Assembly (NCBI GenBank): GCA_023053575.1
Contig: JAKZAP010000014.1
Coordinates: 16,704,938 to 16,768,937, forward strand
Direction: 5' to 3'
DNA: 64,000 nucleotides
DNA from: Branchinecta lynchi
Taxonomy: Eukaryota > Arthropoda > Branchiopoda > Anostraca > Branchinectidae
Shown here piece after piece: positions 46,398 through 58,036 of this stretch; the stretch's first letter is position 1, and every line of letters starts with the position of its first letter. The notes under the pieces are model-generated. The model saw only the letters and a list, made by a program, of their open reading frames with translations. It did no database searches and had not been told where the DNA came from. The translations under genes were made by a program, and so were the position numbers.

Positions 46398-47759
46398 TGG
46401 GATCCCAAAACGTAAGTGGAGGGATACCTATGATTGGGATCCCAAAACGTAAGTGGAGGGATACCTATGACATCGCAAAAGTTGTCCGTCTGTCCGTCCG
46501 TCCGTCTGTCCGTCCGTCTGCAAGCACGATAACTCTCGAAGGGAACGAGATATTTTGATGAAACTTGGTGTGAGGGTTCGTTGGGTCGTCGGACCAGTCA
46601 AGTTCGTAGATGGGCTTTGTAGCTCTACGTTTAGGGGTGGGGGAGGGGATTCAAATTAAGGGACAAACAAAATATTTTGAAACAGCTAATGTGATAGTCG
46701 ATTATGGGGTAAGAAGACATGCTGAACACGATGGTGAAAACTATTTTGTCATCGGACAAGTAGTTCGCCCGGAATCCGGCCAAAACCGGAAAGTTTGTTG
46801 AAAGTAAAAGTTTTATTTGAAGTTAATTAGATGTTCGATTTAGAGGTAGGAAGACATGCTGATGACGATGGTGAAAATTATTTTCTCGACGGACAAGTAT
46901 TTCGCCCGGAATCCGTCCCAAACCGGAAAGTTTGTTGAAAGTAAAAGTTTTATTTGAAACTGATTAGATGTTCGATTTAGGGGTAGGAAGACATGCTGAA
47001 AACTATTTTCTCGACGGACAAGTATTTCGCCCGGAATCCGGCCCAAACCGGAAAGTTTGTTGAAAGTAAAAGTTTTATTTGAAGTTGACTAGATGTTTGA
47101 TTTAGAGGTAGGACGACATGCTGAAGACGATCGTGAAAACTATTTTCTCGACCGACAAGTACTTCGACCGGAATCCGGCCCAAACCGGAAAGTTTGTCAA
47201 AATTAAAAGTTTTATTTGGAGTTGATTAGATGTTCGATTTAGGGCAAGAAGACATGCTGAACACTTATGTGAAAACAATTTTCTACCCGGACATGTAGTT
47301 CGTCCGGAATCCGGCCAAAATCGGAAATCTGTTGGAAGTCAAAGTTTTATTTCTAGTTGATTAGATAAGCGATTTAGGGGTAAGAAGAGATGCTGAGTCC
47401 CTGTATGACAATCATATTTTACCCGGACATATAGTTCGACCGGAATCCGGCTGGAATCGGAAAATTTGTTATAAGCTAAATTTCTATTTGAAGTTGATTA
47501 GATGTTCATTACTGGGGAAAGAAGATACCCTGATTTCGTCAAAACAGATATGACTTATAGGGGTAAGCACACATGCTGAATCCAAATCTGAACTTGGTTT
47601 TCTCAGGTGATTAGCTATTTGACCTAAATTCTGTTTCTGAATTTTAATTGTAAAAATGTTCTAGGAGTCTGGCGATGACTGGGTCTGGCTAATACAAGAT
47701 CCAGTTGTCTGGATCAGATATTGAATTTTTGGGGTCCCATCGAAACCTTTGGTCTTGTT
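46398..47759 (+). mobile_element. Family E element, copy 2
   Basis: The starting palindrome and the next 35 bases occur twice in tandem (46399 and 46437). Then come TGTCCGTCCG repeats, the GATGAAACTTGGTGTGAGG box and about six tandem units of 129-137 bp. It ends GGGGTCCCATCGAAACC, TTTGGTCTTGTT. No ORF has domain content. Confidence 0.8.
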
Positions 47760-48199
47760 TTCATACTGCAGGCTCAATGTGGTATTACTAAAAAAGAACA
47801 AAAATAATTGAGCCTGTTGTTTTGGCTGACCAGGCATTCTTGACCAAGGGCGCAAAGGCAAAACCATAGCGACAAGCTTCTAGCTTACCCTTTTTCTGGA
47901 AATAATAAATAACTAACGAAAAAAAACCATAAAATGACCAATTCCTACTGGACCCCAAATGATGAACAGTGCGTTATGATAAAATTGGTATGCCTCTTAC
48001 TCAGGCTACACACAACATTGGATTACAAATCTCTTGAAGAATTTTCCTGAAGCATTCTATACTTTGGTGCAATGTGCATATGTAACCATCAACGCTTTCT
48101 AAATAAAGCATCTACCTACATAATCTAGAACTTGACAGGTAGGATATACTGAGGGAGGCACAAGGCAGTGAGTGAGCAACAGAGGAACACCATAAAAAC

Positions 48200-48838
48200 A
48201 AAAAAAAACTAATGAAAATAAGTTATCAAATCAAAAGATTTGGTCTCTCTATAAGTGATCTTGCCACCTGCTATAAAACTTACGTTCGACCTGTGATGGA
48301 GTACGCCTGTGCCGTATGGCACGCTGGACTCACAGTTCAGCAAAGCGAGAAGTTGGAAGGGATTCAGAAGAGAGCTTGCTGTATCATTCTGGGACAGAAA
48401 TACGAGTCCTATGACGAATGCCTAAAGACATTGCGTCTGCAAACCCTCTCTGATAGGAGACACGGGCTCCTAGTGAAATTTGGCAAAAAATGTCTGATGT
48501 GCATCGGTCCATTTTACCCCCTGTGACTGCAAATCTGCAAGTTAAGGCAACCCGTAGCACAGACGCACCGAAGACACGACTGACGAAACCGCACGTAAAA
48601 TCTACGGAGCGTTATCTCAAGTCATTTGTTCCCTATTTTGTGAAGTTTTCTAACGGAGCGGAATTATGAATTTTAAACTGACATGTTCTGTAAATACGTT
48701 TGTTATCGGATTGTGTTTTAAAATTTTAAAATCTTAACATATATGTGATTATTTATGACTATGTCGACCATGTATGACGATCCACCACTGTTTTTGTTAA
48801 AAGATATCATGGAAATACACGAATTTGAATTTGAAATA
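48200..48838 (+). pseudogene. CR1-like reverse transcriptase fragment 2
   Basis: The frame from 48212 reads TYVRPVMEYACAVWHAGL, LEGIQKRACCIILG, LQTLSDRRHGLLVKFGKKC. A +/-1 shift near 48500 is followed by STERYLKSFVPYF, matching fragment 1. Both are the same CR1-like lineage, distinct copies. 5'-truncated, without catalytic motif. Its 3' end is a GAATTT-type repeat at 48820-48836, touching the splice donor of the BTB start exon on the other strand. Confidence 0.85.
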
Positions 48839-48839
48839 C

Positions 48840-49049
48840 CTGAAAATAGGGGCTGCAAGCAGAAAGGACAATCTTATGGCATTTCATTGACCTTCCATCA
48901 CATGCTAGTGTAATATCAGTTAACGACTCTGATGTCAACAGTTTTCCTAAGACTTTCAGCAGTGTGCTTTGATGATTGTTCCATCGAAGACAGTACTCCT
49001 GTTCGGCCATTTTCGTTTCTAAGGATGAATGTATCTCTTCTTTGATTGG
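48840..49049 (-). CDS. BTB zinc-finger gene, start exon
   Basis: Minus strand. A strong acceptor (CTTTTCCTTTACAG) begins the exon at 49049, 39 bases of 5'UTR follow, and ATG is at 49010-49008. The 57 codons read [18 protein letters not shown], then [27 protein letters not shown], ending at the donor CAG|GTATTT (48839). LRWNNHQ and [11 protein letters not shown] are signatures of the first half of arthropod BTB domains of the lola/ttk/broad group, nuclear regulators of neural and developmental genes. The intron in this place, right after SPYF, is typical. The fingers are too few to choose a single orthologue, so I give no symbol. Confidence 0.92.
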
Positions 49050-49339
49050 CTGTAAAGGAAAAGTCCATCAGTCACGCCGGTCTGACCGATTCCGAGTTCT
49101 TCAATACACAAAAGTGTGCACAATAATGAAAACACAGACTCGGCTCATCTAAACATTTAATAGGGTTGCTGAAAAACTGGCACAGGAACAATGGTAAAGT
49201 CATGACCGAGCAGAAGATTATAGGGCAGCAACCAAGCCAGACCGAGGTCTTATTTCTGAACACGAGGATATGATACATAACAATAACATGCATACGCAAT
49301 CTGTTGAAGACTAGACATCTACAGAACCCACACTCCATA

Positions 49340-49367
49340 TGGATCCCATCAAACCTTTGGCCTTGTT
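49340..49367 (+). repeat. Family E 3'-end fragment
   Basis: GGATCCCATCAAACC, TTTGGCCTTGTT match the ends of both E copies. The preceding sequence is not recognisable as an array. Confidence 0.55.
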
Positions 49368-50819
49368 GATTGAAAGCAGGAAATTACGATTTAGCAGAAT
49401 TTTAACTGTATGTCAAACAGATATAATTAAACTGAAGTCATCCCAGTACAGTGGATGTATGCTTATTTAAACTTTTGGTGACTTTGAACTTTGTCATTTT
49501 TGCCCACTTGCTGTGACTAAAGTTAACTACCTTACCATTTAGCCAAAGTAGGTAATTAAGGGCCTCTGAAAACACCTGAATAGGTATTTTGGATCTTCAT
49601 TCTACCATTTAGCCCAAAACTGCACTGCTCACATTCAAACTGTTCAAATAAGCGTACCTCGACTGTACACAAGGTTGTGAGCCTGGTATTTTAGTTTTTG
49701 AGTTTTCAGGTTAGTGTTTATTTCTTGAGGAATATAAGTCCCAACTATCAAAATCAACTTGAAAGAAGAATTTCCTTGTACTGTATGAGACATGTCACAA
49801 ACTGGGAGACTTTGAGCTTGGCTTCTCTCTTGTTCCTGCTGTCCATGAGTATGAAATTTCACTGTCCCAAATTTGCAGCATAACTTAGAGATCACTCCTT
49901 TAGAGACTTGCCTTGTTAGCCCCTTGCTTGGAGTGTCTGAAGTCTAAGCCATTCACAGGTTCAGTGCAAGCAAGTGGCATTCTGAAGTTCCATTCAACCT
50001 TATTAGATAATATCATGGTATTGTAACAAAGAAACTTCAAGTTTAAAGAGCAAAACCAAACAGATGAATTGGTGAAGACATTTTTTACTAAACTCTTCCT
50101 TCAAGTCCCCAAAGCTGGGTTTGAGAACTAAGGTCGATTCTGGTGGTCTAGAAAGCTCTGCGAGCTTGTGTGCCTGCTGTTCTTGTTACTTCGGCTAAAA
50201 CTCGCTTTGCTTTCCAGATTGTTCTTGCGCTCCGCTAGTTTCCACTTGTGAGTGGAAAGCGAATCCACTTCGCGAGCGGAAAGTGATTTTGAGAAGTTGT
50301 AACTAAACTAGCTACCTTGCAGAAGTATGTTACTTTGTACAATGCGTAAAATGGAATGGGGACAAACAAATTTTTCAACAAAGAATATGATTAGAGCAAG
50401 ATCTAGCTAATACTTATGCACTGTAGCCTGCTGTAGCCTAGCTAGGCTAGTGAGGGTTAATGGCAATCTAGCCTCTAGGTAAAAATAAGTCAAAACCAAG
50501 CCGCAAATTTGTTATTCTTTTGAATTTATACCAATTTGGATTACAGCATCCAATGAACTGAGGCAGTTTGAAATTACATTCATGATAGTCCGAAGTATCA
50601 TGTGACCAGAAAAAGAACACAAGAAAATAGTGTGATATCATTATTTGTATGCCAAGGCATACTGACTGTATTTACTGATGTGAAGTTCCGAATTTACGAT
50701 TCCTTCCCATGAACAGTTCAAAGAAGCATACCCTTACAATTCCAACCGAAAAATGTATGGTGTCAAACCAACTTCTCCACTAACCTTCAGAATATCCAAC
50801 ACAACTGAGTTGATCTTAC
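49368..50819. other. 5'UTR intron of the BTB gene, no gene seen
   Basis: No exon recognised. A hairpin TTTCCACT-TGTG-AGTGGAAA lies at about 50240. Otherwise ordinary. Confidence 0.4.
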
Positions 50820-51040
50820 CGCCTCCACTCTCTTTTCTGGTCTGCGTTTGACTGTGTTGTTTTCTGTTCTATCTGGCCAAGTTCAGTTGTGTTGCAGTTG
50901 GTGGCTGCGGCGGCCCCAGTCCCAAGGCGCTGCTCCCCAATCAACTCTGGAGCAAACGCTACCTTGCGGGAACCGTGGAACACTAGACTCTATAGAGGCG
51001 GTTTTTTTTGCCACTGCCACTAGCATGCCACACAGTCGAC
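50820..51040 (-). promoter_or_regulatory. Candidate 5'UTR exon and promoter of the BTB gene
   Basis: On the minus strand a GC-richer island ends in a strong donor (GGAGGCG|GTAAGATC, boundary at 50820). It has no long ORF and lies 1.8 kb upstream of the start exon, which itself opens with an acceptor and so needs an upstream exon. The transcription start is not defined; I set the right limit by where the base composition changes. Confidence 0.35.
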
Positions 51041-51299
51041 CCACAACTTGAAACTTACGGAACGCCGTTTGGTCTGTTTTTGAGAGGTATTTTCAATCTT
51101 TTAAACAAAATTCAGATGGAACCTCACGAACAAAACAACAGGCTCACCTCCTTGTGTCCTAGGATGACTTTAGTTTTGTTTATCTGCTTGACATGCACTT
51201 AAAGTTCCAATAAGTTTTAATTTCCTGCCAGATTTTGAGCGACTAAGACCCAATGTTCCCATGGGATTCCGAAGGGAAATGAATAATTGTATTTTGGGA

Positions 51300-51500
51300 G
51301 CAACACTGGTTCTGTCCACTTTTGTTTTTTCCCTATGACGCCGATTTCAGCTTATTACTAAAAGGTCTAACCTCTACGCCTTTTACGGAAAGTGTGGACC
51401 TTAGGCCGGATTGAGGAATATGACCTTACATTTTGGAAAGCTTCGTAGAACTCTTGCGTTGGGCCAAAAAGGATGGTTTATGCTTGTCCTTGAGCCCAGG
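51300..51500 (+). repeat. Family G fragment
   Basis: GAGCAACACTGGTTCTGTCC, CTATGACGCCGATTTCAG, GAAAGTGTGGACCTTAGGCC follow the left part of the 33.9-kb element at high identity, then stop before the tandem blocks. The hairpin is damaged. Confidence 0.75.
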
Positions 51501-51963
51501 GGTGGCCCTAAGGGGGGGGGGATTCACCGCCCCCCCCTGCCTTTTATTAAGTCATATCAGTCGTTTATTTCGACCTCGCCGAGATCCCGGGCATTCATTT
51601 TAATCAAAAATAATCCGAGTCGTTTAAAATTTGTTTGTTAATTTTGGCTCTGCACATCTTAAGTCGTAGGCCCGTCTCTAAAGACGAGTCGTTTAAATCA
51701 AGTTTCGTAACCCCGATAGGTCGGAGATATGATTCATGGGGGCAGCAATACGGCTACCTGTTCTACTCCCATGTGATTTGTATCTGCCTCATTTAGGTCT
51801 TTCAGATTTTAGCCTTTCAAAATTACAATAGGTTAGTTGTTAAAGTGCAGTCTGACTGGATAACATTGATATACCTTATAGACCAAAAGTGAGTGACAAG
51901 GTTATATGTCAAACTTTGACTTTAAGTGAAAAAAGAAGGAATAGAATTTTTGAACATAATGGA

Positions 51964-52200
51964 AGGTATTTACGGACTAGCTGGTAATTTTTACCGCCTT
52001 TTTTTTGCGGAAACAATGACTATTTTTGACGAAAAATAGACTGATTTTAAACCGACCGATTTTAAGAAAAGTCGACTTACGAAAAACAACTGTTTCGAAG
52101 AAAAATCGACTGTTTCCGAAAAAAAAATTGACTGTTTTTACGAAAAATCGCGTCGCTTCGTGCCGCTTAAGCCATTTTTTTACCGAATGGCCAAAAACGT
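51964..52200. repeat. Family K element, copy 2
   Basis: GGTATTTACGGACTAGCTGG start; interior of ACGAAAAATCGACTGTTT units; end TTTTTTTACCGAATGGCC. Diverged from the copy at 10382. Confidence 0.65.
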
Positions 52201-52249
52201 GACGCTCCTGTATGCTAGTCTTAAAGGACATCTGAAAAGCCTTCGTTTT

Positions 52250-52890
52250 TCTGGAAAGCCTGGGCATTCTGGTAGTTGAAGATCTCAAGTTCAGCCAACA
52301 CACCCAAGCAGTAGTTGCAAAATCCTTCCAGAACCTTGGCCTGATCAAGAGGACATTTAGCTCACGATCCCCACAAGTAATAACCAAGCTATACAAAGGC
52401 TTGGTCTGACCAGAAGTCGAATCTGGGATGTGCGTAGCAACACCAATATACAAGGGGGATCAGGCAGCACTTGAGTCTGTACAGAGAAGAGACACTAAAT
52501 GCATCAAAGGATATAGCACCCTGGACTATCAAACAAGATTAACGAAGCTGAACCTGTCAACCCTTTGCTACCGTCGCAGACGTGGTGATGTCATTATGGC
52601 ACACAAACTCTTGGAGACAGACACCAACCTGTTCCAGCTAGAAGAGAACACCCGAACCCGTGGACACTCCAAGAAGTTTTTTCCGGAAGAGAGCTACCAC
52701 GAAGAGAAACCAATTTTTCACTAATCGAGTGGTACCGCTATGGAATTCCCTCAGTCAAAACACTGTCATGGCAGATAGTGTGGAGGCCTTCAAGTCATCG
52801 GTTGACAAAGACTGGACTCGGAAGCCTTGGAAAACTGCATGGGATTCCCAAGATGCGACCCTCTCCATCCATCACTAAGCCAGCACACGA
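52250..52890 (+). pseudogene. L2/CR1-like reverse transcriptase fragment 3
   Basis: LGILVVEDLKFSQHTQ, then FQNLGLIKRTFSSRSPQVIT, a TGA at 52408, VATPIYKGDQAALESVQRR, LSTLCYRRRRGDVIMAHKL, and after a frameshift near 52690 NRVVPLWNSLSQNTV, DKDW. This is the post-catalytic part of an L2-type ORF2, a different lineage from fragments 1 and 2. It is dead: one stop, one shift, no catalytic core. Confidence 0.85.
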
Positions 52891-53119
52891 CAGGACTACC
52901 TTTCGCTGGCAAGTGCGATTTAAGGTAATTTAAGGTTTAAGCTAAATTAAGAAAATTCATACAACTCGAATTCATACAACGAAATTCACACAACTCGATC
53001 TTAAAGTTACGTTTTATTTTATTTTTTTATATTTGCTTGTTGATCTGTTTTATGCGATACGGACTTGTTATGTCAGAGTAGTAGTCTAAGTCGCGAGTAG
53101 TAGTAGTCTAGTCGCGAGT

Positions 53120-54256
53120 AGTCTAACTCGCGACTACCAGAATTCAAGGAAACCCCCTCCGACTCCTCCCACAGAGCCCCGAAACCATTGACTCCGTCAA
53201 TTTCGTATCTAGGCCTAATGCTTGTTCTCTCCATTAAGTTCCGTCTCAATCCCTTTGCTTTAAGAGTTTCTTGAGTTCCCCCCCCCCAGGTATCGGACTT
53301 GACACAGAACATCTGAAGCGATAGCTCTTTCCACCCTACAAGTTTCATTCAAATCATATAACCCGTTCAAAAGTTATGCATGCCACTAGATTTCAGACTC
53401 CCCATCCTTCCACTCCCCCCACGATGGTCGGATCGGGGAAACGACTATTCTCAAGTCAATCTGTTCGGATCCCTGACATATTTGCCAAGTTTCATCGTCC
53501 TAGCACATCAGGAAGTATGCCGAACTCGCAGGATCGCTAGAAATCCTGACCCCCCCACAGTGCCCGGATCCGGTCCGGTCATGTCAATAACGTATCTAGT
53601 TCTTCCCACCAAGTTGCGTGCGACGTCTCAGACACGAGATCATCCTAAAAATCAACTTTCATCAAGATCCAATCATCCGTTCACAAGTTAGATGGTTGGA
53701 TCTGGGAAGTGACTATTTCTATTTATTCTAGTCGGGTCCCTGACATGCCGTCCTAGCACATCAGGAAGCACCGAACTCGAGGGATTACTAGAAATTCGCC
53801 CCCCCCCCCCCCAAAGTGAGCGGATCCGTTCCGGTTATGTCAGTCACGTATCTAGGAGTCCACCAAGTTACATCCGGATCTCTCCACTCTAAGCGTTTTC
53901 CAAGATTTCTGGTTTCCCCCAACTAATTCCCCCCCATGTCACCGGATCTGGTCTCGATTTAAAATGGAACGTCTGCGACACGACGTCCTTCCATGTACAA
54001 AGTTTCATTAAGATCCGATCACCCGCTCGTAAGCTAAAAATATCTTTTTCCGGGATTCCCCTCCCTCCACTCCCCTACAGATGGTCGGATCGGGGAAGCA
54101 ACTATTTCTAAATTTAATCTGATCCGGTCCCTGATACGCCTGCCAAGTTTCATCGTCCTAGCTTATCTGGAAGTGCCCGAACTAGCAAAACCGGGACCGA
54201 CAGAAATTAAAATCGCTATATGGCACTTGGCCGAGGGGCAAGTGCCATAAAAACAG
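53120..54256 (-). mobile_element. Family F element, copy 3
   Basis: Read on the minus strand it starts TTTTTATGGCACTTGCCCC, with hairpin to AAGTGCC, then GACGATGAAACTTGGCAGG and tandem purine-rich units. It is head-to-head with copy 4. Confidence 0.75.
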
Positions 54257-54706
54257 AGTGACCGAACACAAAAGTACAGCTAAACGGGCGCTCGCCCAGG
54301 AAAGCTATGGCTGGCTGGCACTGTGCCGGAAAGTTAGTAAGGCTAGTTCACCAAGAAACTGAGTTGACGTCCAGCTCGGACCTAGGCCGTTCTGGCTTCT
54401 CAAGAGTTTGACTTCCGGAATAGGATTTTCAGCCGCATATCTCGACCTTGCCAGGTTGACAATTTTAACACGATCTGTTATGCACCAATATCTCTTAATT
54501 CATGTAAAAATCAAGCCGATTTTACTTGTGGCGTACAATTTTAAGAATGTGTTAATTGGTCAGTTAGTGCGACTATTGACTAGTTAGTTAGTTAGTGCGA
54601 CGTTTCAAAATAAATCGGCTTCGTGAGCAATCAGCGACCGCCTGATAGCTGCAACACGTCATTTGGCTTTTTAACTTGAAACTCGAAACAATTCTGCTGT
54701 TTCACA
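54257..54706. other. Spacer between inverted F elements
   Basis: 450 bp without any recognised feature, flanked by the hairpin ends of F copies in opposite orientation. Confidence 0.5.
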
Positions 54707-56972
54707 TTTTTTATGGCACTTGAGCTTACTCAAGTGCCATATGGCGATTGTAATTTCTGTCCGTCAGTCGGTCTGTCGGTCCCGGTTTTGCTAGTTCGGG
54801 CACTTCCAGATAAGCTAGGACGATGAAACTTGGCAGGCATATCAGGAACTGGACCAGATTAAATTAGAAATTGTCGCTTCCTCGATCCGACGATCTGGAG
54901 GGGAGTGGAGGGAGGGGGAATCCGGAAAAATGAGATATTTTTAGCTTACGAACGGGTGATCGGATCTTAATGAAACTTGATATATGGAAGGACTTCGTGT
55001 CTCAGACCCTACATTTTAAATCCAGACCGGATCCGGTGACACTGGGGGGAGTTGGAGGGGGAAACCGGAAATCTCGGAAAACACTTAGAGTGGAGGGATC
55101 CGGATGAAACTTGGTGGAAAGTACATGCAAAAGTCCTAGATACGTGACTGATATAACCGGAACGGATCTGCTCACTTTGGGGGAGTTGGGGGGGGGGGGA
55201 GAAGTCCGAATTTTTAGTGATCCCGCGAGTTCCGTGCTTCCTGATGTGCTGGGACGATGGAAACTGACAGGCATGTCTGGGACCCGACCAGATTAAATAG
55301 AAAATCGTCAATTCCCCGATTCGACCATCTGGGGGGGGGGGGAGTGGAGGGAGGGTGAAGCCAAAATTTGAGGTATTTTTAGCTTGCGAACGGGTGATCG
55401 GATCTTGATGAAAATTGATATTTAGGATGACCTCGTGTCTCAGACATCTCACTTTAAATCCGGGCCGGATCCGATGTCACTGGGGGGAGTTGGAGGAGGG
55501 AACCGGAAATTTTGAGAAACGCTTAAAGTGGAGGGATCGGGATGAAACTTGGTGGGAAAAACAAGCACAGGTCCTAGACACGTCATTGACATAACCGGAC
55601 CGGATCAGGGCACTGTGGGGGAGTTGGGGTGGGGGGTCCGGATTTCTAGCGATCCCGCAAGTTCGGCATACTTCCTGATGTCCTAGGGCGATGAAACTTG
55701 GCAGGTATGTCAGGGATTCGAACAGATTGACTTGAGAACAGCCGTTTCCCCGACCCGACCATCGTGGGGCGAGTGGGTAGATGGGGAGTCCGGAATCTAG
55801 TGTCGTGCATAACTTTTGAACGGGGGATCGGATTTGAATGAAACTTGTCTGGTGAGCTATCGCCTCGGACGTTCAGTGTCACGTCCGGGTCGGGTCCGAT
55901 ACCTGTGGGGATGGGGGGGGGGGACTCAAGAAACTCTAAAAGCAGAGGGATTGGGACGAAACTTAATGAATGGAACAAGCATTGGGCCTAGATGAAATTG
56001 ACGGAGCCAGATGGTTTCGGGGCTCTGTGGGGGGAGTTGGAGGGGGTTTCCTGGAATTCCGGTAGTCGTGAGTTAGAATAGTTCCAGATGTAAAACGACA
56101 ACGAAACTTTGCAGGCATATTAGCGACCCGAATTATCTTGGATTAAGAACCTGGCACAACATACCCCCGGAAACTCCATTCCTAGATCCGAGCATTTTTT
56201 GGGGAGCTAGAGAAGAGAAATATGGAAATTGACTTCTATAAATTGCGAACGAGTGGTCTGATTCGAGTGAAACTTCATGGGTGATACGAATCGATGGCCT
56301 CGACATGTAAAACATGCGTTCGAACCATATGCGACCACGATTAGGGGAATTGGGGGTGGGGGGACTTTTGACATGCACAAAAACCAAACGGATGGACCGA
56401 ATGAGATGCAAATTCGACAGTGCCGAGTTTATGCGGCCTAGATTTGTTATTTGGCGTCCGGGCCGGATTCGGCCAAGGTAGGGGGGTACTGGAAACTTGC
56501 AGATAGGCTATGCTCCAATTGCAGTCAAACTTGATGGACAGGAACAGGGAATTAAGAGATTGGGCCCGAACCGGCTCCGACAACGTTGGTGGGAGGGGGG
56601 TACCGGAACTTTTTAAAAATGCTCAGATTCGAGTGAAACTTGATAGATGGTATACACGACGATGCTTTAGGTGGTCGATTTTTTTTTATTCCGAACCAGA
56701 TTCGGCCACGGTAGGTGGAGATAGAGTGAGTACCGGAAATCGTGTAGCACGTCTAGGGATCAAACAAATGAATTTATTGGGATGAAAGTTCGAACTGTCA
56801 TGTGCATTTGCTACAGACAATCGAGACGATGCCGGAACTGCTCAGAGAAACTAAATATCCTATTTCTATTTCCGAACCGCATTTTTGGATGGCGGGTGTA
56901 TTTTGTGACGTTCTCATCTACTTTCTTGTACAGCCTACTCGTACAAGTGCCATATGAGCTCGTAGCTCTTGT
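54707..56972 (+). mobile_element. Family F element, copy 4 (longest)
   Basis: It starts TTTTTTATGGCACTTGAGC with the perfect hairpin GGCACTTGAG-CTTA-CTCAAGTGCC, followed by CTGTCCGTCAGTCGGTCTG. Several tandem units each carry GATGAAACTTGG, TCCGACCATC-like and GGGGGGAGTTGGAGGG boxes. It ends CAAGTGCCATATGAGCTCG, TAGCTCTTGTT. Apparent ORFs of up to 147 codons are translations of these units. Confidence 0.8.
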
Positions 56973-57289
56973 TTATTTTTATGATCTGTGGTTCTTTCTC
57001 TGAAAGGGTCGAACTGAACGGCTCTTACGTTCGCGAATTCTTGTTATTACAAATGACGTTCAGCTGTTTCTGTAAATTTCCGAGTTTCCAGCATGCGATG
57101 CTGTGTTTCTTCGCTATTGTTTCCAACCGGTATGACTCTTGAGCCTTGCTGGAAATCTGTCGTATATTCTGAGGTAGTTACCTCCTACGCCCTCCAAACC
57201 GCCCCTGAGCTTGTAGATACGACTAGGCTTCTTCAGTTCAGACTTCAACGCTAGCAAGGTATCCTACAGATTCTACGAAAAGCTAAAAT

Positions 57290-58036
57290 GGGCGGAAGCC
57301 GGCGCCCTGCCACCCCCCCCCCCCCCCCTCCGAGTTTTGACTAGCTACCCCCTGTCCCCCACATCCATCGGATCTGGTCCGAACTTGAAATGGAACATCC
57401 GAGACACGAGGTCTTTCCGAATATCAGGTTTCGTTTAGACCCAATTACCTTCAAAAGTTATACATCAAGATTACGGATCCCCCTCCCTCAAGGATGTACT
57501 TCTATTTGAAATCGCAGTTCCAGCGAGAAAAAGTTGGCGTGATCCTCCTGTAGAGTCGCCAACCCATGTCAAGCCTCTAATGTTCAAGCCAAGCTTCATC
57601 GTCCTAGCATATCTGGAAGTACCTTAAATCGCGATCACCGGAATTCAGTACCCTCCCCCCACAGTGCCCAAATCCGATCTGGTTCCATCACTGATGTATC
57701 TATTTCTTGTCCTTCCCACCAAGTTTCATCCCAATCGCTCTACTATATGCATGTCACAAGATTTCCGGTTCCCACCTCCAACTCCCCCCCCATATTCATC
57801 GGATCGGGTCCGGACTTACATTCCTCGAGATTCCCCCCCCCCCCCTCCACGGTTGTCGGATCGGGGAAGTGATTATATCCAAGTTAGTTTGGTCGGGTCC
57901 CTGATGTGCCTGCCAAGTTTCATCGTCCCTGCCCTTCTGGAAGTACCTTAACTCGAGAACAGTGGCCTGACAGACGGAACGACCGAAAAGTGATCGGGTA
58001 CATAGCACTTGAGCGAAGCTGCAAGTGCCATAAAAA
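57290..58036 (-). mobile_element. Family F element, copy 5
   Basis: On the minus strand: TTTTTATGGCACTTGCAGC, AAGTGCTATG, CACTTTTCGGTCGTTCCG, GACGATGAAACTTGGCAGG. Two or so tandem units, then truncated at a C run near 57310. Confidence 0.7.

Noticed and set aside
55009..55452. 147-codon ORF and others in 53-58 kb
   Set aside because: They are translations of family F tandem units with biased composition, not genes.
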